From the NCBI GenBank assembly GCA_964017235.1, contig OZ024929.1, positions 156,473,609 through 156,537,608 on the forward strand: a stretch of DNA of 64,000 nt, read 5' to 3'. The notes beneath the pieces were generated by a model. It searched no databases, was not told where the DNA came from, and saw only the letters and a program-made list of their open reading frames with translations. Each line of letters opens with the position of its first letter. The first letter of the stretch is position 1. The DNA is from Sabellastarte sp. h YS-2021. Lineage: Eukaryota; Annelida; Polychaeta; Sabellida; Sabellidae. A program made the translations under genes and the position numbers. Shown piece after piece: positions 25,441 to 37,454 of this stretch.

Positions 25441-26046
25441 ATTAATATTAATGAGAAATCATGTCACTGAATTTCGACACCAGGTACATATTATACAGGA
25501 AGACAAATCTAGTTAGAAAATCCCAATAATATTCGGTGCACAAGCATTGGTTTAAGATAAAATACCAGTGCACTTTATGTTCACGGATGTACGAATGCAT
25601 TGGTTTAAAATAAAAGCATTGGTTTAAGATAAAATACCAGTGCACTTCATCTTCACGGATGCACCCAGTACAAAGTATACTGGACCACAAATCTAGTTAA
25701 AAAATCCCAATAATATTCGGTGCACAAGCATTAGTTTAAGATAGAAGCATTGGTTAAGATAAAATACCAGTGCACTTCATGTTCACGGATGCACCACATT
25801 AATATTAATGAGAAGATTTGAGGTCACAGAATTCCATTGGGGGTTTTCTAGTAATATTTTATTAAAAAAGGCTGGTTTAAGATCAAATACCAGTGCACTT
25901 CATGTTCATTACCTCATTAATATTAATGAGATATGAGGGGTCAGAGAAACAGCAAATATATGAAGCTATGGAATTTTGTGGGGTTTTCTGGCAGAGTACC
26001 AGAGGTTTCAACCTTCGATTTGTACACCCAATTTATTAATATTAAT
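25441..26046. repeat. Complex repeat block with the palindrome ATTAATATTAAT
   Basis: The perfect palindrome ATTAATATTAAT followed by GAGA occurs four times, at 25441, 25798, 25916 and 26035 (spacings 357, 118 and 119). Three times it is followed within 20 bp by a GTCACTGAATTTC-like or CACAGAATTCC-like word. Between the first two copies lies a second repeat, AAGATAAAATACCAGTGCAC plus TTCACGGATGCAC, present several times. This looks like a diverged higher-order tandem array. Confidence 0.8.
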
Positions 26047-27974
26047 GAGAAATTATTTGCTCACTGAATTTCACTGCTTCTTATATATCCAAGATTCTTT
26101 GCAGATAATAAGCCTTATTTTAGTTCGAGTGCGCATGTGCGGCCACTGTGTTTACACTTGAAATACATAACATAAATTAAATATATTGTGTTTTACACCT
26201 TTATTTTACCAAATAATCACTTCAAAGATATGACCAGCACTCTGACTTGCTTCGACCATAATATAGCAGTCCGAGTTAGACTTAAACAAAAACATGTCAT
26301 TAAATCACCCAAAATTAACCAAATATTTTGTATATATTTACAAACTGAAGGAAGAGAACATGTTTCTTTGAAGTTTTTGTCAGAAAAAAGCTCAGTAGCC
26401 TTTATTTTTTCCCCATATGCTATTTTTTTCTTAAGTTTTACCTCATTTTAACCACTAACAGTTCTAACAAACACAGGAAAAATACTATACTTGTCTTGGA
26501 ATGCAGAAAGCTTAAACATCTGTATGATATATTGCCTCTTCCCATTTTTTTCAAGGTTTTTAAACTGTGATGAGATAGTAGCTTTTCACAAGTTAGATGT
26601 TTACATAAAACTAAAACTCTGTTGACAAGTTCAAATGTTGTCATTAAAATGCACTGGATACTATTTTTTGCCTTTAATTACTAGTACTCCTATCAAGATA
26701 AGGTATGATGTAAAGTGAAATCAAAATATGAAATTTGTTTTCATTTGCATAAATCATTTGTAAAAATCATGCTGTTGTAGTCAAATTTATTGAATTCATT
26801 CTGAAAAATCCTTAAAGTTCTAACTTTATTATTATCAGTTCATGAAATAATTCAGTATATAATGGATTTCCCTTAAGATAGTAGTTCAGTACTTTTTGAC
26901 TCTAAGTTTGGATAATTTTAAGTTTTGGAATCACTTGGTAACATTTTCTTCTCAATTTAAGCCTTTGTTGAGACCAAGAAAAAGGAAATGTGTTTGTGGG
27001 AACTGTAATCAACAGTATACACTGTAGATGGCTAGACACATTATGTATACTATGAAAGCATTGTTTACAGTTTTGGTGGGAAAGTTCTGAACTAATTTGG
27101 GGAACATATATGATTATCCTTACTTGAGGCCCAGTTCTAAAAACATTTATGTTGTATTTATTTAATCTCCTAGCAATAATTAGTTTTCAAAATTGAAAAA
27201 AATAACAATCAAAATTCATCTCAGAGTTGAACCTGGTTGACTGCATGATTTGTGATTTTTATTCAACTTGCTTAATTCATATCTAAACAATTTTTTATCT
27301 GAAACAAATATAAAATATGTTCTCAAGGCTATTTCAGAAATTTACTGTGGTAGACTGTTGTCTTATATACTTCATTAAAACAGAAAATGCAATCTTTTAA
27401 ATATATATGTATGTATTAAAAGGCTTATGAAAATGATAGTTTGTTAACATTGTCATGAACCTGTGATGTCAAGGCTAGTACTTTTTACGGGAGTTGTCAA
27501 GTGAAAAATAATGGCGACAGTTGTAAAAATCTTGAAAAAACAGACAGAAAGTGACTGAATATTCCATGTAAACTTGTCCAGACACATCTTATTTTTTTAG
27601 AAACTGAACTTTCACATGTGGCATCCACGTCCGCAACTTCTCCAAAAATACAAGGCCAACAGACATGTTGTGTCTTTTAAAAGATATCTTACCTATCGAG
27701 TATGCAAAATTGCTCAAGGCATGCAGATCTGTTTGTTGGTCTATTCCCTACAACTATTACAAGTTAGGTATCACCACCAAAAGTGTGAAAATTTCAACAC
27801 TTTTCACAATTTTCTCATTGGCGGTTGCAGGGATTTCCCTCTTATCTTGCATTTATGTACTACCCTACAAATGGATTCCCTTGTGCCAGTATCAGACCAT
27901 GATCTGTCTTAATTATTTTTTGTGAATTTTCTAAATGAGTTTTAATTCATTAAAATTCATGAATTTATGCACTA
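26047..27974. other. Unassigned region
   Basis: AT-rich with no convincing gene. One 86-codon frame at 27665-27925 has a hydrophobic stretch (ISLLSCIYVLPY) and starts mid-sequence; no splice-linked partner could be found, so it is not called as a gene. Confidence 0.4.
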
Positions 27975-28950
27975 AATCACTTTTTACTTGAAAATTATTG
28001 CATTGGGGAATTTTGGTAAAATATGTTATTCAGTTACTTTTTCCATCTACAACATGATGAATAACTTGGGAGCCCATCCATTAGGTAGGTGAGTGATGGT
28101 TACTTTCTCACTTTTCAGTACCTTCCATTATGAGTGTAATTTAGCTACTTCTAGGATAGCTATAACATAGTAAAGAGTTGCAGAGCTATAGCTCATTACA
28201 TAGCTGAGTAATAGCACTTTTAGATTATCACTGTTGAGTAAATCGGTTGTAACTTGAAAAGTATTGCATTTAGAGTATTTTGTTGAAATATGTTATTCAC
28301 TTACTTTTGTGTCAGCTATATCATAGTAAAATTGCAGACCTGTAGCTCATTGCATAGCTGAGCAATAGTTACTTTGAGGTTCTCACTGTTGCGTAAATAT
28401 TTTCACTGTTGAGTAAATCACTTGTGACTTGAAAACTATTGCATTTGGAGAATTTTGTTGAAATAATGTTATTCAGCTACTTTTGGATCAGCTTTAACAT
28501 GGTAAAATTGCTGACTTGTATCTCATTCCATAGCTGAGCAACGGGTACTCTCAGGTTTTCACTATTGAATAAATTACTTGTAAATTGAAAACTATTGCAT
28601 TTAGAATATTTTCTATAAAGATGCTATTTGCCTGCTTTTTGGTCAGCTATGAGATAGTGAAATTGCAGACCTGTAGCTCGATGCATAGCTGAGCAATAGC
28701 TACTTTCAGGTTATCACTGTTGAGTAAATCAGTTACAACTTGAAAACTATTGCATTTACATTATTTTGTTTGAATATGTTATTCACCTACTTCTGGGTCC
28801 GCTATAGCATAGTAATATTGCAGACCTCATTGCATACCTGAGCAATAGCTACTATCAGATTTTCACTGTTCAGTAAATCAGTTGTAACTCGAAAACTATT
28901 GCATTTAGAGATTTTGGTTTAAATAGGTTATTCACCTAGTTATGGGCCAA
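27975..28950. repeat. Minisatellite/satellite array, unit about 155 bp
   Basis: About six diverged units. The word CATAGCTGAGCAATAG or a close variant recurs near 28198, 28353, 28528, 28682 and 28833, and CTATTGCATTTAGA recurs once per unit. Spacing is 150-155 bp except one unit of about 175 bp, which carries a small internal duplication (ACTGTTG-GTAAAT doubled near 28385-28415). Confidence 0.88.
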
Positions 28951-29549
28951 TATGCATGCCGGTAGTGGCGTCATCATGAGCAACGATATCACAGATTCAC
29001 CGGTGATGGAAGTAATGGATAATAATCGAGGATTAATAATCGTCATGCATCTTGTAAACATTATTTAACCATTTACATCAGCTTATTTTTTGCAGGCATT
29101 TAATACAATATGAAAAAATATTCATATAATTTTTACTTTTATGTGGTTTTTGTTTTCATTTGTGACATAACTATAATGATAATCATTTCAATTTCTACAG
29201 TAAGTAAAAAACGTAAGTATTGTTTATGTTTTATTGCCTCAAATATTGAATATTTTAACAACTTACAGCTCCAAATAAACTTAAAATTTTATTCATTTAG
29301 CAAAAGTTATCAATGCACATTTATTTAAAGAGCAAATTATAGCTTTAATTGGTGAAATGATGCACCACGATATTACTTATGGTTATGTTCATGGTATCAA
29401 GACCTCATATACCCTGATGATGAGACCAATACACCCCGGACATTTTTCATTTTCTGTTGCCTGACTGATATTATCACTCACTAAGGTCTGTACCAACTAT
29501 ATATGTGACTGATTCATATCGGTCACTGATAACTTGTTTTAACACTTCT
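28951..29549. other. Unassigned spacer
   Basis: No supported feature. Confidence 0.4.
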
Positions 29550-31735
29550 TTATCTAAGAATGATTTTTGAGGAGTGGAATAACATGAACCTGTTTCAAAA
29601 GCTTAGTGCACTTACCTTGTTGAAGTGATTCATTAATTATTGAAGTGATGGGGTAATAAGGTTGTCCAGATAATCTAGGACAAGGATCCCAGCAGGCACG
29701 CGACTTTGAAATCTGGTTAATTCCAACGGTGAAATCTGGTTGAAATACGTGAAGATTTTGCAAACCGTTTTTAGTTGGGTCCAACTGTTGAAATCATGTT
29801 GAAACCAACTGTTGAAATCTGGGTGAAATCTGGTTGAAATACGTGTAGATTTTGCAAACTGCTTTTGGTTGGATCCAACCAGTGAAATCAGGTTGAATTC
29901 AGTGGGTGAAATCTGGTTGAAATATGTGTAGATTTTGCGAACCGTTTTTGGTTGGATCCAACCGGTGAAATCAGGTTGAATTCAATGGGTGAAATCAGGT
30001 TGAATTCAATGGGTGAAATCTGGTTGAAATACGTGTAGATTTTGCAAACTGTTTTTGGTTGAATCCAATGTATGAAATAGGGTTGAATTCAATGGGTGAA
30101 ATCAGGTTGTTTACACTGTCTTCTTTAGTTGAATCATTGTAGCGTGTGTTGCATAATTATAGCTTCTTAATAATATTATATAATAACTATACCATATGCA
30201 TATTTTACAATTTGGATACAACTTCAAAGTAATTAATTCTTTCCAAGATGACATGTTTTCATGAATCATTGTATATTCAATATTCTATTTCTGATGATGT
30301 TGTAATAACACATATTTTTTTAATCAGCTTTCAAATATGCTCAAGATATGTAAATCCATATTTTCCAACTAGATATCCATTTTTATGTTATTAAGAGGAC
30401 TGGTATTATTCATTGCCTTCAATTGAAATTCTTTTTCTGAAAGTTTAAAATACTTTTTTTTTCTTTGTAAATAACAAACAATTGTGACATTATTTATATC
30501 TTCAGTATTTTATCCAATCAGTTTCTTTTAAATGTTTTATTAAGTTGGCTATAATTATATTGTAATTATAAAGAAGCTATAATCATGTAGCAAAGCCACA
30601 ATGCTCAGTTCAGATGTTTGTGTCTCATACAACTTTGTCATATAAACTGAAAAAAAAAACACAAGAAAAGCCACATTATAAAAACTCCACCCATTACTCC
30701 CCAACTTAATTAGTTGTCAGTGCTGCCCAACAAAAACAGACTTAAAGAAGTAAACACCATGCCTGCAACTGAGCAAGGGTAAACCCCCACCTCCACCCCT
30801 GCTGTGTTATCTAATTACTTTAGTCACAGGTCCGATGCCCTGTGTAGCAGGGTACAGATAAGAAAAACCAGGACCCCCTCTCAACCTCACTGTTGTGTGA
30901 TAAAATGTTATAGCTTAGGTTCGCTGTGTAGGGAAGTTTTCAGTGTAAACTTGTAAACTGAAAACTATGTTCTTTGTGTATGGGAGAATTTGAGAAACAA
31001 ATTCTAATTAAGTTTTGATGAATAAGTTTGAATTTATCTTTTTTATTTAAGATAAGTTTGACTTCAAAATGTTTTTTATAATTATTGGGAATTGCATTAA
31101 TCAAAATATAATTATAAGTTATAAAAATTATATTTGGATGCATCAGTTAATTAATAAGGAGAATGGAGAAAAATGTACAAGTACATGCACACATAATCTT
31201 TATCATCTTTATAATCTTTAAAAATTAGTCTTTGCTTTACAAATACCTACAAATTCAAAAACAATTGCAATAATAGTTCTTTTAAAAAGTTAGACTTAAT
31301 CACTAAATCACCCTCTAGAAAAAGAATTTTCAATCAACGATTACCAGTCATTCATTTCCCAACATTCAACCTGTTTTCTGTTCAATAACATGACTAAGAT
31401 TTCATGTCGAAAAACCTGACTTGATTTAGTGGTGATTTTTTAATGAAGTATCACTACTTTTTCCAGTCAGAAATCCAGCTTTGAAATAGTGTTGAAATTG
31501 TGTGTCAGTTTTTCAACCAAAAATCACCATGATTTCTGCTAAAAATATCACTACTTTTTCATGTCAGAAAACTAACATAGATTTAGTAGTTGGTAATGTT
31601 CATTTCAATGTCAGGACCTGTTTTCAACTCTAAATCAACGACATTTCAAGGCGTGTGCCTGCTGGGATAGTGGGCCACAGGTCAAGTGAACATGGTCTGC
31701 TTGGAGAGTTTCTAATGATTTTAGCAACGTGGTTA
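29550..31735 (-). pseudogene. L2-like RT fragment split by TIR element 'b'
   Basis: On the minus strand the RT pre-palm block runs from 31735 (VAKIIRNSPSRPCSLDLWP) straight across the insertion into 29687-29550 (LVLDYLDNLITP, then SIINESLQQGKCTKLLKQ). The two halves are continuous in frame once the insert and a 2-bp duplication are discounted. The corresponding block in copy A reads CSLDTWPTFLVLEYLEILI. Confidence 0.8.
29688..31666. mobile_element. TIR element 'b': CCCAGCAGGCAC termini, inserted in an L2
   Basis: A 1,979-bp element with inverted ends CCCAGCAGGCAC / GTGCCTGCTGGG-like (right end GTGTGCCTGCTGGG). The flanking dinucleotide AT is duplicated; the duplication could be read as up to 4 bp (GGAT) because it overlaps the TIR sequence. 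The left 450 bp is an array of GTGAAATCTGGTTGAAA and GGTTGAATTCAATGGG units, and the right 300 bp carries related TTGAAAT words. The interior is AT-rich and non-coding. No transposase is seen. Confidence 0.82.
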
Positions 31736-31750
31736 ATTTTAATCAGACAG

Positions 31751-32006
31751 AGCTAAACACAGGGGCCTCGGTGGCAGAGTGGTAACACTCTTGCCTCCCA
31801 CCTCTGAGGCCGGGGTTCGATCCCCGCACGGGCTCAAATGGGAAAGCTGGTAGTTGCTTGCCATTGGTCGGCAGTTTACAGTACACAACCCTAGCGAACT
31901 CTATGTACTGGTTTCCTCTGCCCTTCCAACTACCCATCGTGATATGACCTGTACAGTGTTGAAAGCGACGTTAAACCCCAAATAAACAAACAAACAAGCT
32001 AAACAC
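31751..32006 (+). mobile_element. tRNA-derived SINE, full length, 10-bp target duplication
   Basis: A 236-bp insert (31761-31996) between AGCTAAACAC at 31751-31760 and 31997-32006. The head is GGCCTCGGTGGCAGAGTGG (box A) with GGGGTTCGATCCCCG (box B). The body has TTGCCATTGGTCGGCAG, and the tail is GCGACGTTAAACCCCAAATAA followed by ACAAA repeats. It sits inside the left arm of element D, so it inserted after D. Polymerase III transcription is expected from the A/B boxes. Confidence 0.93.
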
Positions 32007-32535
32007 CACAAGGAAGCAAACACCGAAAGGACAACACAAGGGCCCCTTTGGCACCACAAGGCCCTAATTTACCTGCTACAGAATCACTTTAACACAAAAT
32101 TACCATATTTTTACTTCCGTCAGGGGGATTCTGCAGTTCACCACTTTAACCTGCTATGACTCATTGTCTTTGCTTGCATTTTATGATAATTACTGTACTG
32201 TTTCACTACTTATACACATGTTTTTATCATAACCTGTTCGAATGTTCGATGTTTCGAATCTGGTACCCTAAATTGCTTTTCTAGCCCCATAGAGCTACTG
32301 ACTTTATTTATTACCCCCTAGTTACATTACTATTGTACTGGTTGACCAAATTAGTTATACTCACAATTTGTTTTGTTTATGTCAATCAACTAGGTTATTG
32401 TTATATTTTGACAGAATTTGAAGGACATGTCAGAAATGAGCTAAGGGAGAAGTGATGGAAATTTGGGAATGTTAGCGCCGATATAGAACTTGTGTACATA
32501 GCCATTAGGTATGCTAGCAGTGATATAGACCTTGT

Positions 32536-34401
32536 AGCCAGCTAGCATGATCATATGGGGCCTATGTGGGTTATAGGCGGGCAAATAGTAATATGGGTCC
32601 TATAAAGGATATATATGGGCACAGAATGCCCAAAGGGGGCCCATATTGGTCCCATTTATATAAAAATACTTAATGTTCCCTAAATAGTACAAAATGAGGA
32701 AAATAAAACAGATTTAATAATAGATTCATTTGGCATCATGTTGATTTGGACTTCGTAAAGAGTGGTAAACAAAACATTTATTATCATAATGTTTAATATG
32801 GGACCCAGAATGGAATTTTATGGATGATTTACTGGTATAAGGGTCCCAGATAGGTCCCATATATAAATCCTAGAGGAAAAATGTAAATATATATAACAAG
32901 TGTTCTTTATTAACTTCTCATCTGATTTTGAATGAAAAAAAATCCAAAAATAAAAAAAGGTCCTATTTGAGAAAAACAACTCGCCACAAAAGCTTTTAAA
33001 ATAAAAGTGTACACGCATATTGGTTGGACCTGTGAAGGTCAAAAATGGGTATAATATTCTCACAAGGGACCCTCATTATTATCACATACAATAGCCATTT
33101 TACAGCTCTGTAAATGTATTGTCAAGTTTTTGTAAAAAATGCATTAAATTAAATTTGTTGTATATCTCACTAATTAATAATCTAGTGGTTTATATTACCT
33201 TAATGTACCACAAACACCTTTTTCATGTATAAGAGTACAGAAATCCTAAGTCTACAGTTGTGGAAATTCTGTAAAATTTTAGTTTCTCTTAGTTTAACTC
33301 AAGGGGTCATTAATAGGTCCAACCCCCTATATCATGCAGTACAGATATGTTTATCTTTTCACACAGATAGTATTTTGAGGCAGTGCTAGGAAAATGGGAA
33401 AACACCCCATGGTGTGAAACAGGGTAGCCTTTCGTCGCTAGGATACAAATTACAGTACAATTTAAAGATTATAAATATGTTTGAGAAATCTATGAAATTT
33501 GTAAAAATTGTGTAAATAAGGCTAAAATAATAAACTATGATATTTTTGGTGGGGATTCATAATGAAAAAAATCTTTATTAATCAAATAATGTATGTGCTT
33601 AATTATATCAGTTAACTGAGGATTTCATCATGTGTTTTACTTGTGTCTTGACAAGGCTATGTAGCTGTTTTAGCTTGGGCCATCTGGAAAAAGGGTTTGG
33701 GTGAATCATTAAGTGATGAGTTTCTGATACACATTTCTGTATTCTGTATAAGACAAGCTTAGACACAAATGTGGTACATCATAAGATTTTGAACTTGGAA
33801 TGATTTGAATTACATTCTGGAAATTGGATAATAGTATAGTATGAATCAAGATTGTATTGTGCATTCTTTACAAAGGCTTCATGAAAGTGTATTAAAATAT
33901 TAGACAGAATATGTGGGCAAAGTGTGAAGGAAATTGCGGACTGTTCACACAGATCAACTCATTTTTGAGCTTCTATTACATGCGAGCTGAACTACAAATG
34001 GACCTTGTGTTGGTAGTGCACATTTAAAAACTGAGCCGGTCCATACATCTGAACCTATATGTAGGACCAATAAGAACCTGGATGCAGTTTACCATATAGT
34101 GCCCTTGTCAGACCCACATATAACCCATATACAGAGCCCATACTGGTCCCATCACCAAACCATTTGCAAAAACCATCTGGGCCCCATGTTCAAATTACAA
34201 GTTGGGCCCATGTGGGACCCATTTATTTCACAATAAAGGCCCCATATGGGGCCCATATATGACCCTTACTGATAAACCATATTGGTCCCATCGGAAAACC
34301 GTTTGCAAAAGTTGACTGGGGCCCATATAGGGCGCCCACAAAGGCCCCATATAAGAACCCATTTGGGACCTTTGTTGGTCTCATATGTAGTGCTGGCTGG
34401 G
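32536..34401. mobile_element. TIR element 'c': ATGGGNCC-rich, inside element D
   Basis: About 1.87 kb. The right end reads GTGCTGGCTGGG, the left end AGCCAGCTAGCA (an imperfect inverted match). Within about 130 bp of the left end and 330 bp of the right end are many copies of ATGGGNCC, GGGCCCATAT and ATTGGTCCCAT. The middle is plain AT-rich sequence without genes. The left boundary is approximate. Confidence 0.65.
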
Positions 34402-34668
34402 ATATACACACACAGTCGTTAGTTATGCTAGACCGATGTTATCACTACAAGCATGCACAGCCGTTGGGTAAATAACCACTCCAATAAAATAAACCACTAA
34501 AACCACCATATCCTGTTCACTGATACAAGTGTCAAACAATATTGTGCGCCAACATATTTTCCCTTTGATAAAATAGATACCCAGCCTCCTTGCAGTGTCA
34601 AAGGGGCCCTTGTTGTGTCCTTTCGGTGTTTGCGTCCTTGCAGTGTTTAGCCCGACCATTTTAATCAG

Positions 34669-35600
34669 TAATTTGTTTAGCAGGATGCATTAAATTTTTT
34701 TAGGCTGTGCTGATTTTCTGGTATTTTTATTTTAAGGAAGTCAGACTTCGTTTTCATACAGATTCTATTATGCTGATGAACTTATTTTGGATTTTTTGCC
34801 AGATGCATTCATACAAATACTTGATCTCTTTTGCCATAATTACACATTCATTTACCCACCCTAATCTGACATGTTTGATTTTAGATAGAGTGTGTTTGTC
34901 AATGAAAGTTGACAAAGATGAATGATATTGACTGAACAAAGCACCAAAACATCAAATGTTTGAGGATTAGTTAGGATTTCTGAAGTGAGATGAACAGTTA
35001 TCTTTCTTTGCCAATTTTGTGGAATTCACGAAAGCTATGGTAGCATCAAATTGGGACCTGAGGTTTATGAGATTAAGAGTGAAGACACTGTATCTAGATT
35101 TATTAAAATGATCAAAATATTTAAGATAACCACTTTGTAGGAAATTTTACACCAGTAAAACAGTCTTTACAACAAACTCAAATTGATGTTCAATAGGGAG
35201 TCAATAGGAGTCTTTCATACAGGAGTGATGTGCGAGTATTCTAGCAAGATTGTTCTGGACATATTGCAGCTGACGAAGATCAAAATCAGTGAGATTCCTA
35301 AACAAGGAATTACAGTAGTCAACTCAGCTACCAGCCAAAGCATTAGCAGCAATAAGAGCAGCATATTGTGTGAGATGCTGTCTGAGACGTTCGAAATCCC
35401 GAATTTGGACAGTAAGCCTTACAGTATATGCCTGAACTGAATATGCCTTGAAAAGGAGGATTCACAGTCATAGTAAAACCAAGGTTCCTGAGTGATTTCA
35501 ACATAGAGTTCCACTGCATAATTTGATACAATATGGCACTTGGGAGGTCTGATGCAGTTTAGATATATACAATATTTTTCAAATGCACAATTTCTATCCC
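34669..35600 (-). pseudogene. L2-like LINE C-terminal fragment
   Basis: Minus-strand traces from 35600 to 35000: SLRNLGFTMTVNPPF, VDYCNSLFRNLTDFDLRQLQ, QNNLARILAHH and then LPIEHQFEF, with frame shifts. These match the region after the RT domain in copy B. From 34669 to about 35000 nothing is recognisable. Confidence 0.7.
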
Positions 35601-37454
35601 TGACGAGAAATTGCATGAAATTAACCAAATGTGTATTGATTAGTCAGATAAGTGGATTGTTTCTAAGAATGAACTTCAGTCTTTGTTAGGTTAACTCTTA
35701 TATTTCACTAAATGTGTGAGATCATCTAGAATGTTTCTAAATCGTATGCTCCAACTCCTAAGAGATAACTCTGATAACAATACCATTTTACTCCTGAGGA
35801 GTTTCATAAAGATCTTCATAGGTTTATTGTGTTTTTGAAATATTACAATGAAGTCACGATGTGTCATGTTACTCCATTGCATAAACAGATGCACTTGGAT
35901 GCATCTTTACAAGGTCAGTTTGGAGGTCAGTTTAAGAATTATGTCTTTTCAATCTCTATTCCTCTCAATTGTATGAATTACAACATAGCCCACTTTGAAA
36001 TGGTCCATGTGGTTGTTGACCTAAAGATTTGGGGCCACTTATGGGTTTATAAGAGAATAGAAATCTTCTGCGACAACAGGTCTGTGGTGGATGATGTTCT
36101 CTCTTCTGGTAGAGCCAGGGATCACATCTTGGCTACATGTGCCAGGAATGTTTGGCTGCTATCAGCCATGTATAACATTTCAATCATGGTTTTACATTTT
36201 AGGGGCAGCCAGGATATTGTGGCTGATCTCTTATCTAGATGGTGGAATGTCCCTGAGGATTACACAAAACTACATCAGTTGGTCCAAGATCCAATTTTGG
36301 TCAGTACACACATAGATTTGACCCTTCTTAATCATAATATTTAGCTTGTGTTTTTGTTATGTATATCCAGAGGCATCGACGGCTCCATTGGCTTCCCAGG
36401 CTTGCCAGAGATTGTGGCTTGGATTTCGTTCTTCTATACTGGCTACCCGTAAGAGGATGATCCAACTGTCCTGGGGCTGTCCTTGCCTCAGGTCTCAACT
36501 CTGGACATACTTGCATTCATGGAATATTTGCTTAAAGCAGGTATGAGTGCATCTAATATTAGAAATCATCTCACAGCCATCAGATCCATGTGTATTATCT
36601 ATGATTGTAACGCTTATCCTTTCAGAGATAGCAGAATACCTCTGTTTATAAAACCAGTCAAGTATACCATTGTTCAAGCCTCTGCAATGTTGCAGTTCTC
36701 TGTTACTGTCAAAGCTTTGTATTTGACTACAGCTTTAATTACAGTCTATCCGAAATACTGCTGCTAGAATTGTTACAAATTCGTGTAAATACACTCAGAT
36801 AACACCGGTACTCAGGAAACTCCCTTGGCTCCCTATTCAGTTTTGCTCAAAGTTCAAACTGGCTACCCTGGTGTACAAGTATATTCATAATGGTTTCCCT
36901 AAATATTTTCCTCCACATCTATCCACATACCGCACTACTTACAATACTAGACACAGTCAGAATGTTACCAATTTCCTCAATGTACCAAAATTTCAACCTA
37001 CAATTCACAAGTCCACTAAGCAGTTTGGCAAGGACTAACGGAACTAGATTGTGCCATCTCGACGCCAACGTATCTCCAGACAGGCTATCTCTCATGCCAC
37101 AGGCATTCACTGGGTATTTTATAGCACCCATTTTGTGAATCACAATTATTATAAATTATTTTTCATTTATTTTTATTTATTTTTTTTGGGGGGGTCAAAC
37201 TATTTTTTCCTCTGGGTAGATTGTTCATGGGCATCATATACAGGTTAAATATCTACTTAAAGCCTTGGTTTTTGGCACATGCAAAAGAACATATTAATAT
37301 GTTGTCATATGAGATTTCAGCTCCTGACCTTGTAAGGGTACAGAAATACAAATAACCTCTGTGTTTAAAAGACATTTCTAATATCTTGACCATGTGATGT
37401 TCTTTTTCTAGAGGAGGACATAACAATGAAAATCACATAATTTTACTAGATGTG

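Larger units (their letters stand above)
31736..34668. mobile_element. TIR element 'D' with 11-bp target duplication, hosting a SINE and element 'c'
   Basis: ATTTTAATCAG occurs exactly at 31736-31746 and again at 34658-34668. Just inside are inverted arms of about 70 bp. Both contain GCTAAACAC, GCAAACACCGAAAGGA and AAGGGCCCCTTT; the left arm is interrupted by a SINE. No transposase frame is seen in the 2.9 kb. TIRs plus a 9-11-bp duplication are typical of Mutator-like elements, so this may be a non-autonomous one (inference). Confidence 0.78.

Noticed and set aside
27975-28950. CRISPR-like array
   Set aside because: Units are contiguous 155-bp tandem repeats without unique spacers, in an animal genome.
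29110-29328. Small membrane protein gene
   Set aside because: Short AT-rich frame with biased hydrophobic content; no further support.
31761-31840. Functional tRNA gene
   Set aside because: It is the head of a SINE: no acceptor stem, a long non-tRNA body and a target duplication.
37000-37250. Independent gene in the interrupted L2
   Set aside because: Frames are fragments of the LINE C-terminus plus T-rich sequence.
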